NCBI GenBank assembly: GCA_027687465.1
Contig: JAQCQR010000002.1
Location: 1-64,000, forward strand
DNA from: Coriobacteriaceae bacterium AF08-21
Lineage (GTDB): Bacteria; Actinomycetota; Coriobacteriia; Coriobacteriales; Coriobacteriaceae
DNA: 64,000 bases
Direction: 5' to 3'
The notes under the pieces are model-generated. The model saw nothing but the letters and a program-made list of their open reading frames with translations, was not told the origin of the DNA and did no database searches. This document shows, piece after piece, positions 8,210-17,220 of the stretch; positions within the stretch are counted from its first letter, which is position 1; every line of letters starts with the position of its first letter. The position numbers and the translations under genes are program-made.

Positions 8210-10362
8210 TACGACCCACCGCCCAGAGCGCCAACCAGCGTGGCGACATCGACGGTGAGCGGGATGGAGCCGCCGCCGGGCAGAGGAATCTCCGCAAGCG
8301 TGAACACCGTACCGCTGATGGTGCGTTCGACTTGATATTCCAACGCCTCGCAAAGCGCCTTGGGATCGGTCACGCCCAACGGAATACTTCGCAGTTTGTC
8401 TTGCGCTTGAGAGAGACCAGCAATGTCAGACCCCGGGCTCTTAATGACGTTGGCGGAATCAGTCAGCACCGGCTTTCGCAGGCGCAAGTCGCACGGTTCC
8501 AAACCCAGCGCCGCCACGGACGCCGAAACGGCATCGCCGAGCCACGATGCGATGGAGCCCAACGCGCCGCTGCCCCCTCCTAGGCCTTTAATCATCTCGT
8601 CCATAAGTTCGTCGGCCGAACCTTGGATGTCTCCGTATCCCACAAGCAGCCGTCCCCAGACATCCATGACGCCATCGAGTACGCCGGCAACGCCACCCGA
8701 GCGTTCCTTCAATGTCGAGAAAAATCGCGAAAGCACGTTGTTTTGCGCCGTCGCCTCATCGGGCGCCAGCACCGCGGCAGAGATGGCACCGCGATCGCCA
8801 AGCCTGACTGCCGTGTTAAACGAAGAGTTGAGCTCATCGGGGCTCGAGATGGCACCCGAAACCGCAAAGGCAACCACGCCGTTGCGACCGGGCGGAGCGA
8901 TACGCGGACGCTCGCCCGAAAGCGCTTTAATGGCCTGGTCAAACGCATTGCTCGCACAGTCGGCCTCATCCTCGGTCTGACGCATGAGCTCAAGCTCTTT
9001 GTTCCGACATTTGACGTATTCCTCCAAGGCCTTTTTGAACTCGTCGAAGTGATATTCGAAGCCGTTTTCGATAGAGGTTGAAGGCGCCGCAACAGCACCA
9101 AGCGACAAAACGCCAAAATGGCATTTGCTGCATTTATCCTGTCCATCGTAATCGGCAACCGAAGCAAATCCGCTCGGCGTCCCTTTCTTATAGTTAGGGC
9201 AGGTCGTCCCGTAATGCAGATACGCCTTGTCATCGTTCACGCTAGTCGGCCACACCGCATCGGTATAGAGTTCCGTCGCCCGAACCTCATCAGAGTTGCG
9301 CGGCAGCAGCGGAATATAGGAGGAAACCCTGTCTCCGTTCTCGGTTATATGCGCCCGATCGACCTCCGCGCTCGCATAGGTATAAAACGCCTTACGCGCC
9401 GCAGACTCTGCCTTCATCTCGACACTCGAGCCGTGGGGCTTCTCATTTGTCAGACGCCAATGGTAGTAGTCCTTCGCGCGATCAAGGGCAACTTGGGGCT
9501 CCCACGTAACGCTCGATGAGTAATGCGGATTTTGAACACCGGAGAGATCCGTTAGGCTTTTCGCACGCTCCCACATGCAAGAACAGCTGCCGACCGAGCC
9601 CTTGTCAGACCCACCACAATCCGCCAGCCAAGCACGCTCTTTAGCCTTCGCCGTGTCCTCAGAAGCCTTCCGCAGCTCCTCGGCCGCACACTCTAAATCA
9701 TCTGATGTGTCTTTAATGGCATCGGTCGAGATCTCGGACCCCTCGAGCGCAGCGAAGTCAGACTCGGATGTCCTGGGCACGGCAAGCGCCGTACCGGTAT
9801 AGGTCACACTATCGGTATCCTGCGCCGACACCGCCTGCGTGGCACGCGCGGCGATCAGATACGGCAGAGCCGTCTCGATTTTCTGTAAGCCTTCCGATGC
9901 GCTTTTGGCAAACTTGTTGCGCGTTTTAATGATCTCAATCCCGGTGTCGACCATATTGCCGGCAACCGGCTCGGCACCCGGGATGAGGATGGCGACCAGG
10001 CCCGTCCCGATCGTGGCAAACCCCGCCAGCCCCAGACTCAAGATGCTCGCATCAACCACCGTGGCAGCCGTGTGATAGGACGACACTACGTTGGCACCCG
10101 CCAGCGCGCCGCTATCAGCCGCCACCTGGGTATCCCCGGCACGCGACATGCTCCATATTGCCGCGGTCGACGAAAACAACAATGTGAGCACCACTAGGAT
10201 GACCACGGCAGAAGAAAGCGTGGTATAGGCGCCGTCTTCGATAAACAGATCGACACCGGCTCGACCCATAAAGCCGCCTCGCTTGCGATGGCAGCTCGGA
10301 CGGTGCGTCAAAACGCGTCTAGACCAGAAACACTTAATCCCATGCAGCAATCCACGAATCAT
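8209..10362 (-). CDS. Large TadG-like surface protein of the tad locus
   Basis: This 717-residue protein starts at the ATG at 10362, which follows GGAGGGAGATT. After about 50 basic residues there is one transmembrane segment (LSSAVVILVVLTLLFSST), then GDTQVAADSGALAGAN, a pattern shared with TadG/Flp-associated proteins. The large exterior domain has paired cysteines (CGGSDKGSVGSCSC, CSKC). A second hydrophobic stretch near residues 125-150 is possible. It lies between TadE-like genes. TadG proteins are thought to anchor the pilus to the envelope; a host-contact role is possible but not shown here. Confidence 0.65.
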   Translation of the reverse strand: MIRGLLHGIKCFWSRRVLTHRPSCHRKRGGFMGRAGVDLFIEDGAYTTLSSAVVILVVLTLLFSSTAAIWSMSRAGDTQVAADSGALAGANVVSSYHTAATVVDASILSLGLAGFATIGTGLVAILIPGAEPVAGNMVDTGIEIIKTRNKFAKSASEGLQKIETALPYLIAARATQAVSAQDTDSVTYTGTALAVPRTSESDFAALEGSEISTDAIKDTSDDLECAAEELRKASEDTAKAKERAWLADCGGSDKGSVGSCSCMWERAKSLTDLSGVQNPHYSSSVTWEPQVALDRAKDYYHWRLTNEKPHGSSVEMKAESAARKAFYTYASAEVDRAHITENGDRVSSYIPLLPRNSDEVRATELYTDAVWPTSVNDDKAYLHYGTTCPNYKKGTPSGFASVADYDGQDKCSKCHFGVLSLGAVAAPSTSIENGFEYHFDEFKKALEEYVKCRNKELELMRQTEDEADCASNAFDQAIKALSGERPRIAPPGRNGVVAFAVSGAISSPDELNSSFNTAVRLGDRGAISAAVLAPDEATAQNNVLSRFFSTLKERSGGVAGVLDGVMDVWGRLLVGYGDIQGSADELMDEMIKGLGGGSGALGSIASWLGDAVSASVAALGLEPCDLRLRKPVLTDSANVIKSPGSDIAGLSQAQDKLRSIPLGVTDPKALCEALEYQVERTISGTVFTLAEIPLPGGGSIPLTVDVATLVGALGGGS

Positions 10363-10870
10363 AATCTCCCTCCAGCCATTCGGGACGCGATTGATACGAG
10401 ACATCGACCTTGAGCTCAACGTAGCCGCCCTCGGCGGTACCACCCATAGCCTGCGCAAACGCACCGATCACAGGCAACGGCTTGACCTCGCCGGAAACGG
10501 ACACGGACGAGACGCCACCCGCACCGGCCCGGCCAAGCTCGATATCCCACGACAACGGCCCGCCGGCATGAAAGATCGAAACGTTGGGCACTGCGGCAAG
10601 TCGGCGGCGGGTGAACTCCTTAAGATCGTCGTCCTCCGCCGTCGTCGTGGTCATGAGCCGCGCGGTCTCGGCGGCGGCAGACTCCATGACCGCGCGCGTA
10701 TAGAGCAGGCACACCGGTTGCAGCGCGAGAAGGATGAGTGTCAGAAACGTCGGCAGCAAAAAAGCGGCCTCGACCGTAGACTGCGCCCGGTCCTCGCGCG
10801 CGGCATCAATACAACGCGATGTCCTTAGCGGCCGCAGCGGCGTCGATAACCGACGTCGAGGCAACGCCAT
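10334..10870 (-). CDS. TadE/TadF-like pseudopilin
   Basis: The core reads AAREDRAQSTVEAAFLLPTFLTLILLALQPVCLLYTRAV, a classic TadE-like leader and membrane helix, followed by about 120 exterior residues. The start is uncertain. The nearest in-frame ATG is at 10870, inside the preceding gene, and there is no ATG, GTG or TTG just before the core; an ATT at about 10805 right after the upstream stop is an alternative non-standard start. Its 3' end overlaps the start of the TadG-like gene by 29 bp. Probably a minor pilus component. Confidence 0.7.
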   Translation of the reverse strand: MALPRRRLSTPLRPLRTSRCIDAAREDRAQSTVEAAFLLPTFLTLILLALQPVCLLYTRAVMESAAAETARLMTTTTAEDDDLKEFTRRRLAAVPNVSIFHAGGPLSWDIELGRAGAGGVSSVSVSGEVKPLPVIGAFAQAMGGTAEGGYVELKVDVSYQSRPEWLEGDYDSWIAAWD

Positions 10871-11024
10871 GGGATGCCGCCCGCTCAACCAGCGCCGCCA
10901 AGCGCCCATCGGTGCCGGCAGGCCAAAGTCCCGCGATCGCCAGCACGATCGATAACAGCGCCACCGTGACGATGGCGTATTCGACCGTCGCCTGGGCAGA
11001 TTCCTCACGCAGGACATCATGCAT
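10806..11024 (-). CDS. Small TadE/Flp-like pilin protein
   Basis: A 72-residue protein. MHDVLREESAQATVEYAIV carries the Q-x-T-V-E-Y motif of Flp and TadE pilins and is followed by a single hydrophobic helix and a short alanine-rich tail. GGAGGG lies about 9 nt before the ATG at 11024. It resembles the flp product in size but has a longer polar tail, so it may be a minor pilin. Confidence 0.75.
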   Translation of the reverse strand: MHDVLREESAQATVEYAIVTVALLSIVLAIAGLWPAGTDGRLAALVERAASHGVASTSVIDAAAAAKDIALY

Positions 11025-11025
11025 T

Positions 11026-11589
11026 TCACGATCCCTCCTTTGAGTCCGTTGCCTGCGGGCTCAGGCGCACGGCGCGCAGACGACACGAAGCATCGCCAGC
11101 ATCCGCGGCAATTGTCACCATATCGACCCAGCCGCGTTCGTCGCGCACGATGGCGCCCCACACGTTTCCCTTGATGTCGAGATAGCCGCTCAGAGCAAGT
11201 TGCGCCGTGGGTACCTCGCGATAGGCACGCAGCATATCCGCCGCCGCTTCGGTCATCGGTCGGTCCTCGGACCATGCAAGCCGGACCGCAATCGCGTTGC
11301 CCTCAGGCGAATCCGTCGCAGTGCCAGACCGCTTGTCGAGCGTCCGCAGAAAGGTTTGCGCCGTGACAGCGACATCCGAATCGTCCGCATCTCGCATCTC
11401 ATCTTTTTGAGACGCCACCGCCGAATCTGAGCCCAAATCGGAGGCGGTCCCAGGACGCTGCTGCCGCGCGGCGTTAAGCCCCCAAAGCACCGCCGCTATC
11501 GCCACGGTCAGGCAAGCAAACACCAGCAGCACCCCGATGGGACGCTCGCCCTCTACAGGCTGTTGATGCCCTCGCTGATAGCGTTCCAT
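11026..11589 (-). CDS. Hypothetical single-pass membrane protein in the tad operon
   Basis: This 187-residue protein has one membrane helix near residues 18-40 (IGVLLVFACLTVAIAAVLWGL), an acidic low-complexity linker, then a compact domain of about 110 residues with alternating strands (YLDIKGNVWGAIVRDERGWVDMVTI). I do not recognise the family. It overlaps the 3' end of flp by 37 bp and is followed by pilin-like genes, so it is translated with the pilus machinery. A role as accessory or lid protein would be a guess. Confidence 0.65.
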   Translation of the reverse strand: MERYQRGHQQPVEGERPIGVLLVFACLTVAIAAVLWGLNAARQQRPGTASDLGSDSAVASQKDEMRDADDSDVAVTAQTFLRTLDKRSGTATDSPEGNAIAVRLAWSEDRPMTEAAADMLRAYREVPTAQLALSGYLDIKGNVWGAIVRDERGWVDMVTIAADAGDASCRLRAVRLSPQATDSKEGS

Positions 11590-11786
11590 AGATCTTGGAC
11601 CTTGCCCTTAAATGCGACGATGGCGATAATCGCGATCACCACGAGCACGCCGACCAAGATGGCATACTCGGTGGTACCCTGTGCACTCTCCTCCTGCAAT
11701 AGTTCCTTGGCGCGCTGACGAACATGTGCCGCCCGGCAAAACGCCCAGCCCTGGACCTTGCCAGCAGCGTCAGTCATCGTGTTCAT
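11553..11786 (-). CDS. flp: Flp-type major pilin
   Basis: A 77-residue prepilin: a 30-residue charged leader, then EESAQGTTEYAILVGVLVVI with the Flp glutamate-tyrosine pair, one long hydrophobic helix, and the short tail KVQDLWNAISEGINSL. Flp pilins assemble into tight adherence pili after cleavage by a prepilin peptidase, which is not encoded in this window. GGGAGGAATAC precedes the ATG. It is placed directly after tadC, and its strong ribosome site fits the need for many copies. Confidence 0.85.
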   Translation of the reverse strand: MNTMTDAAGKVQGWAFCRAAHVRQRAKELLQEESAQGTTEYAILVGVLVVIAIIAIVAFKGKVQDLWNAISEGINSL

Positions 11787-11796
11787 GTATTCCTCC

Positions 11797-12438
11797 CTAC
11801 ATCATCCCGCCTGCTCCCAGCAGCGGGCCCAATATGGACAGAAGCAACGCCGGCAAGATGAGCGTGCCGGTGGGAATCAGCAGCTTGACGGGCGCACGCT
11901 CGATCTCGCGCTCGACCGCGGCGCGATGAGCCGCACGGATCTCGCGACTTTGAGCGGCCAGCGTCTCGGCAAGTGGGGCACCCAGGGCGAGCGCCTGCCC
12001 CACCGTGATGGCAAAGGTCTCGAGCGCTCGCACGTCCAGGTCGCGCGCGGCGGCCAACAACTCGTCCTCACGCGTGCCCACGCCCACCTGCCACGCCATG
12101 CAGGCGCGCTCAAGGCGAAGAGCCAGCACTGACCGGCGGTTGGCGCAGAAAATCTCAAGCGCCGCATCAAACGAAAGACCGGCCGAAAGACCCAAGCGCA
12201 CAACATCGATCATCTCGGACACTTCGCCGAGCGACACTCGCGCCGGGCCGCCCGCTCCAACCGCGCCCTTCACTCGCGCGGTCAGAGCATCGACCACCGA
12301 GCGACCCGCGGCAGCGACCAGCACCGCCTCGCGCTTGCAGGCCCCTGCGACCTTGCGTGCATCCGCCCGATCCAACCCCGTCGCGACAAATACGCTCAGG
12401 GCGCACAGGCAAGCCGCAACTGCAACCGGGGCGCTCAT
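11797..12438 (-). CDS. tadC: Tad pilus inner-membrane platform protein TadC
   Basis: This 213-residue protein starts at the ATG at 12438, overlapping the tadB stop as ATGA. It has an N-terminal membrane helix, a central helical GspF/T2SF-type segment (VVRLGLSAGLSFDAALEIF...ALALGAPLAETL) and C-terminal helices (LLIPTGTLILPALLLSILGPLL). With TadB it forms the platform on which the TadA ATPase acts. It is somewhat short for TadC, in line with one-domain forms in Actinobacteria. Confidence 0.8.
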   Translation of the reverse strand: MSAPVAVAACLCALSVFVATGLDRADARKVAGACKREAVLVAAAGRSVVDALTARVKGAVGAGGPARVSLGEVSEMIDVVRLGLSAGLSFDAALEIFCANRRSVLALRLERACMAWQVGVGTREDELLAAARDLDVRALETFAITVGQALALGAPLAETLAAQSREIRAAHRAAVEREIERAPVKLLIPTGTLILPALLLSILGPLLGAGGMM

Positions 12439-13361
12439 AGCTCCACCCGCATAATGCGCCGGATAACCACCAGGGCAACGGCGTTGAGGGCAAGACCCAG
12501 CACCACAGCGCCCGCGCCGGCAGGCGTCGCAAGACCGCGACGAAAATCTGCCGAAAGCAGCGCCAACACCGCGCACATGCCCGCCGGCATCGCCGCGACC
12601 ATATGCGCAGACATGCGAGCCTGCGACGTCTTAACATCCAGGCGGCGCTTGAGCTCAATGCGCTCCCCCACCATGCTCGACGCCTCGGACAGTAAGTCGG
12701 CAAGCGGAGCGCCGGTGCGCTGAGACACCTTAAGCGCCAAGGTCACAAGCGAAAGACCGGGGGCGTCGATACGCACGAGCAAGTCATCGAGCGCGTCGGT
12801 CGCCGAGATGCCGCAATCGATCGCCGCCGCCACCCGCAAAAACTCGTTATGCACTGGCTCTTGCGCATGAGCGCCCACAAAGCGCATGCCCTGGGCCAGC
12901 GAATGTCCCGAGGCAAGCGACATGGAAAGTGCGGTAAACGCCTCGGGCATTGCCTCTTCTGCATCGTGTTGCTCGCGCCGGCTCTCAAAGCCATCCCGAG
13001 CGGCACCAACGGCAAACGGAGCAACAAGTCCCAAGGCAAATCCGAGGGGCGATAACGACACCATCGTTAGTAAAACGCAGCAGACACCGCTCGATAGCAG
13101 CAGAAACGCCAAACATCCCGAAGCATCCTCGATCACGAGGCCAAGGCGATGCGCCGGAGCCAGCGATGCCCACGAACGGGCGATCTTTTTCAGCAGATCG
13201 TTTTCCACCAGCTCACGCGGCAGCTTCTCTGCCACCGTCTCGAGCGCCTGACGTGCCAGCTCCGCCGGCGGTACCTGCGGCACACGAGGTTCCGCCCCGC
13301 ACGCCGTCGCGACAGAAAGCCCTGCCAAGCCCCCTACGACGAGGGGCACAGCGATCTCCAT
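12435..13361 (-). CDS. tadB: Tad pilus inner-membrane platform protein TadB
   Basis: This 308-residue protein has an N-terminal hydrophobic segment, two membrane helices near residues 80-125, a T2SF domain (EAMPEAFTALSMSLASGHSLAQGM through QRTGAPLADLL) and two C-terminal helices. It is the partner of TadC in the pilus assembly platform. Its start overlaps the end of tadA by 28 bp. Confidence 0.88.
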   Translation of the reverse strand: MEIAVPLVVGGLAGLSVATACGAEPRVPQVPPAELARQALETVAEKLPRELVENDLLKKIARSWASLAPAHRLGLVIEDASGCLAFLLLSSGVCCVLLTMVSLSPLGFALGLVAPFAVGAARDGFESRREQHDAEEAMPEAFTALSMSLASGHSLAQGMRFVGAHAQEPVHNEFLRVAAAIDCGISATDALDDLLVRIDAPGLSLVTLALKVSQRTGAPLADLLSEASSMVGERIELKRRLDVKTSQARMSAHMVAAMPAGMCAVLALLSADFRRGLATPAGAGAVVLGLALNAVALVVIRRIMRVEL

Positions 13362-14662
13362 TCGTCCACCTCCTCTTGTGTGAGCGTCCCCGACCGCAGG
13401 CCTTCTGCGATAAACGGCGGCTCGCGGTCAAGCGTCCAGGTGCGCTCGGCGGCATCGAACGTCACATAGCGCTCGAGCTCTACGCCGCCCGATGCGGCGC
13501 GTCGCACCCCCGAATACGAGGAGACGAAGCGCCTGCCATCGGCGTGGCGCTCGGACATCACGATACCGTCGAGCGCCATGGCAATCTGCTCCTCGATGAG
13601 CTCACTCGGCAGGTCGATGCCATAACGTGCAAGCAACGTCAGACGCACCACGGTCTCCTGTTCTGAACCCGCATGAAGTGTGGTGAGCGACCCGTCGTGG
13701 CCCGTGTTCATGGCCTGCAACATGTCGCAGCACTCGGCACCGCGCACCTCGCCCACCACGATGCGGTCGGGGCGCATGCGCAGGGCATTAGTTACCAGGT
13801 CGCGGATCGTCACCGCGCCTTCACCCTCAATTGAAGCCTCGCGCGCCTCTAGGCGCACCACGTGCGGATGATGCGCAAACTTGAGCTCGGCAGAGTCCTC
13901 GATCGTCACGATGCGCTCGCCGGTGGAAATCTCACATGACAACGCGTTGAGCAGGGTGGTCTTACCAGATCCCGTGCCTCCCGCAACCGCCAGGTCCTGT
14001 CGCAGCGACACCGCGCACGACAGCAGCTGCGCATACCAAAGCGGCAGCGACCCCAGCCCCACAAGCTCGTCCAGCGAGCAGATACGGTCCGAGAACTTTC
14101 GGATGGTGAGAATCGGTCCGTCAATCGCCACAGGCGGAATCACCGCGTTGACGCGATAGCCCGTTTTGAGGCGGGCGTTGACGATGGGGCTGCGCTCGTC
14201 GATACGGCGGCCAAGTGGCGAGATGATGCGGTCGATAAGCACACGGATCTGTTCATCATCCTCAAACGCATGCTCGATGGGGTACAAGACGCCGCCGCGT
14301 TCAAAGAAAGCCGAGCGGCAGCCGTTGATCATGATCTCGGTAACGGTGTCGTCCTCGATGAGCGGCTGCAACGGCCCCAAGCCCACCACGTCATCCAAAA
14401 TCTCGTCGATGATGGTTTCGCGCTCGGGCGTCGCGAGATCGGTCGGCTCCTCAACATTGAGCGCCGCCTCCACCGCAGGACGCAATTCCGAGCGGGCAAG
14501 TGCCGGGTCGATATAGGCGCTGATACGCGCCACTTCGTCGTAACCCATGCGGTCCATCACGGCGCGCTTGGTGCGTCGTTTCACCGCGCGGCGACGCCCC
14601 GCATCTACAGGCGCTGCCGCCGCTGCAGCGCCGGCAGCCTTAATCCTCGTTTGCAGGCTCAT
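13334..14662 (-). CDS. tadA: Tad pilus assembly ATPase TadA (CpaF family)
   Basis: This 442-residue secretion ATPase has Walker A GGTGSGKT at 228-235, the Asp box TIEDSAEL at 253-260, atypical Walker [11 protein letters not shown] at 299-308, and the His box LTTLHAGS near 330. It powers Flp pilus extension (and, in some Tad systems, retraction) at the cytoplasmic face. The first 40 residues are a basic extension. ATG at 14662 overlaps the tadZ stop. Confidence 0.93.
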   Translation of the reverse strand: MSLQTRIKAAGAAAAAAPVDAGRRRAVKRRTKRAVMDRMGYDEVARISAYIDPALARSELRPAVEAALNVEEPTDLATPERETIIDEILDDVVGLGPLQPLIEDDTVTEIMINGCRSAFFERGGVLYPIEHAFEDDEQIRVLIDRIISPLGRRIDERSPIVNARLKTGYRVNAVIPPVAIDGPILTIRKFSDRICSLDELVGLGSLPLWYAQLLSCAVSLRQDLAVAGGTGSGKTTLLNALSCEISTGERIVTIEDSAELKFAHHPHVVRLEAREASIEGEGAVTIRDLVTNALRMRPDRIVVGEVRGAECCDMLQAMNTGHDGSLTTLHAGSEQETVVRLTLLARYGIDLPSELIEEQIAMALDGIVMSERHADGRRFVSSYSGVRRAASGGVELERYVTFDAAERTWTLDREPPFIAEGLRSGTLTQEEVDEWRSLCPSS

Positions 14663-16308
14663 CGCTGATCACCCTCGCGCGACCAGGGAAGGCGGATACG
14701 CGGGCGTTCGGTACGCGTTGCACGGTCGGCGACCATATCGCTCCAAGGGCCGACGGCGCACCCCAGTTCCACGAGCATCTCGCGCGTGGCCTCGCGCATG
14801 CTAGTCGCAAAAGCGCTGGTCTGCCCCACCGCCTCGTCAGCGCGCCCAAACGCCATGAGCGCGGCGAGATCCTGCCCGCCATCGGCGATACGAATCTTGG
14901 AGCTCAACGCACAGGCAATCTCAAAGCGCATGGCGACGTCCTCGTCTGCCCCGCGCGCACCGAACCGGTTGAACACGGCGCTCATGCGCGTGCGCGGCAC
15001 ACCTACTCGACTTGCCAGTTCGATGACGCGCGACGCCGATGTCGCGGACGACACCGCCGCATCGCCAACGACCAGGCAACGGTCGCTCGCCGCCACCGCA
15101 GCCGCCACGGCGTCGCCCCAAAAGACCGAGGTATCGATAAAGACCACGTCGGATTCGCGACGCAGAACATCAAGCAGTAGCTCCACCGGACGCGCCATGA
15201 GCTCGGCTTGCTCGGGCGCCGCGACGGGACCCCAGAGCGTAACGCCCGGCGCCACGCGCATCGATGTGGCTACGATATCCGGCTCGGTGAGCGTGCCCGC
15301 CGCCGACGGCTCGATAAGTGCCGCCATATCGCGCGGAGCATCGACGCCTAACAAGTCGTAAAGGTTTCCAAACATCAGGTCCAGGTCGAGCACGGCGGCA
15401 CGCAAGCCCAACAGCGACGATGTGTGTGCCATGGCGGCAACGATCGTCGACTTGCCGCAACCGCCCGAACCCGAAATAGCGCAGATGACCGGAGCTCGAT
15501 GCGGCGGAGCGGCAGCGTCTGCCGGCGGCATCGGAGGCGGCGGGGCGGGCGTCGGTGGCAGCGCACCCGTCTCCCCCGCCGCAACCACACGCTGCGTCCA
15601 AGCCGGCATGGCAGCTTGTTCGGTCTGCGAGGCAGGCTCGTTCTGTACAATCTGCTCATGCTGCATCAGCGACAACTCGCCGCACCCGGCAAAGCCCTCA
15701 ACTTCGTCGAGTTCATCCGCCAGATTCACGCCGTGCACGTATCCCATATCTACAGCCGGGGAGTCGCCAGCATGCTGCGCCGGCCCTCCAGCGTCATCGT
15801 CTACAAGGGGGTTCCGGGGGCGCCGACCATGCTCGGCTTCCGCTTTTCCATAATCATCAACACGCGGGCCTCTTGTAGCGCGAGGCGCCCCGGGTTCCCC
15901 ATCAACAAAAGCATCGGGCTCAATCGTCATGCGCCGATCGGAATCAACCGCTCCCTCGCCCGCACGCCCGTTGCCGCATATACTGTGTGCAGCGATGACC
16001 TCGGTCGCCCCCGCGCGAAACAGCCCCTCGATATCCGACGGATCGAGCGCTTCTATCAACACGACCACGCGACTCACGCGGCCTTCGGCCGTCAGGCGCG
16101 CAACAGTCTTGCGCACATCTTCGGTATCGAACAGAGACGCCGCGATGATGGCAGCCCCGCGGCGCGACGGAAACGCCCGCGCCATGGAAACCAGCCCGTC
16201 CAGGTCACCCACGCGAAGCACCTGTGCACCCACATCACGGCCCTCGACTTCCCGCTGCAACAGCCCGTAATCGCCGCACGCGCAGCACGCAAGCCAGATC
16301 GCCTTCAT
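14659..16308 (-). CDS. tadZ: TadZ/CpaE-like ParA-family ATPase
   Basis: A 549-residue protein with three parts. The N-terminal ~100 residues resemble a receiver-like domain. A proline/alanine-rich linker follows (residues ~105-260). The ParA/MinD-like ATPase domain has a deviant Walker A, SGSGGCGKST, near residue 280, then LDLDLMFGNLYDLLG. TadZ/CpaE localises the pilus machinery to the pole or a focus. The ATG at 16308 overlaps the cpaB stop; a GTG lies three bases upstream. Confidence 0.85.
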   Translation of the reverse strand: MKAIWLACCACGDYGLLQREVEGRDVGAQVLRVGDLDGLVSMARAFPSRRGAAIIAASLFDTEDVRKTVARLTAEGRVSRVVVLIEALDPSDIEGLFRAGATEVIAAHSICGNGRAGEGAVDSDRRMTIEPDAFVDGEPGAPRATRGPRVDDYGKAEAEHGRRPRNPLVDDDAGGPAQHAGDSPAVDMGYVHGVNLADELDEVEGFAGCGELSLMQHEQIVQNEPASQTEQAAMPAWTQRVVAAGETGALPPTPAPPPPMPPADAAAPPHRAPVICAISGSGGCGKSTIVAAMAHTSSLLGLRAAVLDLDLMFGNLYDLLGVDAPRDMAALIEPSAAGTLTEPDIVATSMRVAPGVTLWGPVAAPEQAELMARPVELLLDVLRRESDVVFIDTSVFWGDAVAAAVAASDRCLVVGDAAVSSATSASRVIELASRVGVPRTRMSAVFNRFGARGADEDVAMRFEIACALSSKIRIADGGQDLAALMAFGRADEAVGQTSAFATSMREATREMLVELGCAVGPWSDMVADRATRTERPRIRLPWSREGDQR

Positions 16309-16967
16309 CACTCGTCGCCTCCGCTCTTTTTGCCGCGCGCCGTGGCGGGAATCGTCAAGCTGACCGTTCCCTTGCCCGAGGCTCCCAGCAGTTCCTTGAC
16401 GTCTTCGGGGTCAGCCGCCAGCGTCACCCATTCGATCTTGCCCTCGCGCGTGGAACCGGAATCCTCACTGGTATCGATCACGTACGCGCCGCACAGCCGA
16501 TCGGTTACGCCGTCTTTTTGCACGTACACGTCCACGTAGCTGCCCACGCCCGCAGCACCGCCGACCGAGTGCTCGGCATCGACCGCCACCGAAACGGCGA
16601 CCTTGCCCTTAGGTACCTCGAGCATGTGGCTCTCGGCCTTGGTGTAGACATTGCAGATCACGGCGTTTTTGGGAATACGCGAAGTCGTCACGTCGCCGCG
16701 CACCTGGCGTAGCTCGGTCGCCGCGTCACGCGGCAGCAGACTCGTCAGCCACTCCTGGGTTATGACATTGGTCTCATCGAGGGTCTCACCCACATCGATA
16801 TCGCGCGCCGCGACGCATACCTCGACGCGATCGTCACCGTACTTGGCCAAGGTCTCAGCCTGGACCTGTTCGGCTTGCGAGCGGATCGACGAGCCGTAAA
16901 CCATGCAGAGCAGAGCAGCGAGCACGCCCGCGACCAGACTGATGGCGATGCGCTTGCTCTTGTTCAC
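16308..16967 (-). CDS. cpaB: CpaB/RcpC-like Flp pilus assembly protein
   Basis: This 219-residue protein starts at GTG 16967, with GAGAGGAGC about 6 nt before it. After one N-terminal membrane helix (IAISLVAGVLAALLCMVYG) comes a SAF domain (VCVAARDIDVGETLDETNVI) and a second beta-rich domain as in CpaB/RcpC. In diderms this protein works with the secretin; here, with no secretin gene, it probably supports the pilus in the wall. It is the first gene of the tad operon. Confidence 0.82.
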   Translation of the reverse strand: MNKSKRIAISLVAGVLAALLCMVYGSSIRSQAEQVQAETLAKYGDDRVEVCVAARDIDVGETLDETNVITQEWLTSLLPRDAATELRQVRGDVTTSRIPKNAVICNVYTKAESHMLEVPKGKVAVSVAVDAEHSVGGAAGVGSYVDVYVQKDGVTDRLCGAYVIDTSEDSGSTREGKIEWVTLAADPEDVKELLGASGKGTVSLTIPATARGKKSGGDE

Positions 16968-17079
16968 GGCCGCTCCTCTCATGGCAGTGCCGGGCGAATG
17001 CCCGTACCACCATTGTCTGAGCGGTCAGAGTGCAAAGCGGCGCAATCGCAATCTTGGTTTTCGATGTCAAACCAATCGC

Positions 17080-17120
17080 TGACCAAAAGCTGACCAGCCC
17101 ATCAAGCTCGTGGCAAGGTT
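17080..17120. promoter_or_regulatory. Bipartite repeat motif upstream of the tad operon
   Basis: TGACCAAAAGCTGACCAG (17080-17097) is followed by TCAAGCTcgTGGCAAGGTT (17102-17120), then an inverted TTTTGGTCAGC. Near-identical modules occur in swapped order at 50720-50766. The site lies about 115-150 bp upstream of cpaB. It may be a regulator binding site or part of a small repeat family. Confidence 0.4.
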
Positions 17121-17173
17121 TTGGTCAGCACGTCAGCAAACTGTATGTTTCGAAGCTTTTCCGCAGCAAAAAA

Positions 17174-17203
17174 AGCCGTCTCCCGAACAGTTGGGAGACG
17201 GCT
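17174..17203 (-). terminator. Terminator of rsgA
   Basis: AGCCGTCTCCC/GGGAGACGGCT stem of 11 bp, followed on the minus strand by seven T's. It lies 18 bp after the rsgA stop. Confidence 0.9.
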
Positions 17204-17220
17204 GTCATAGGAAAAATCAA

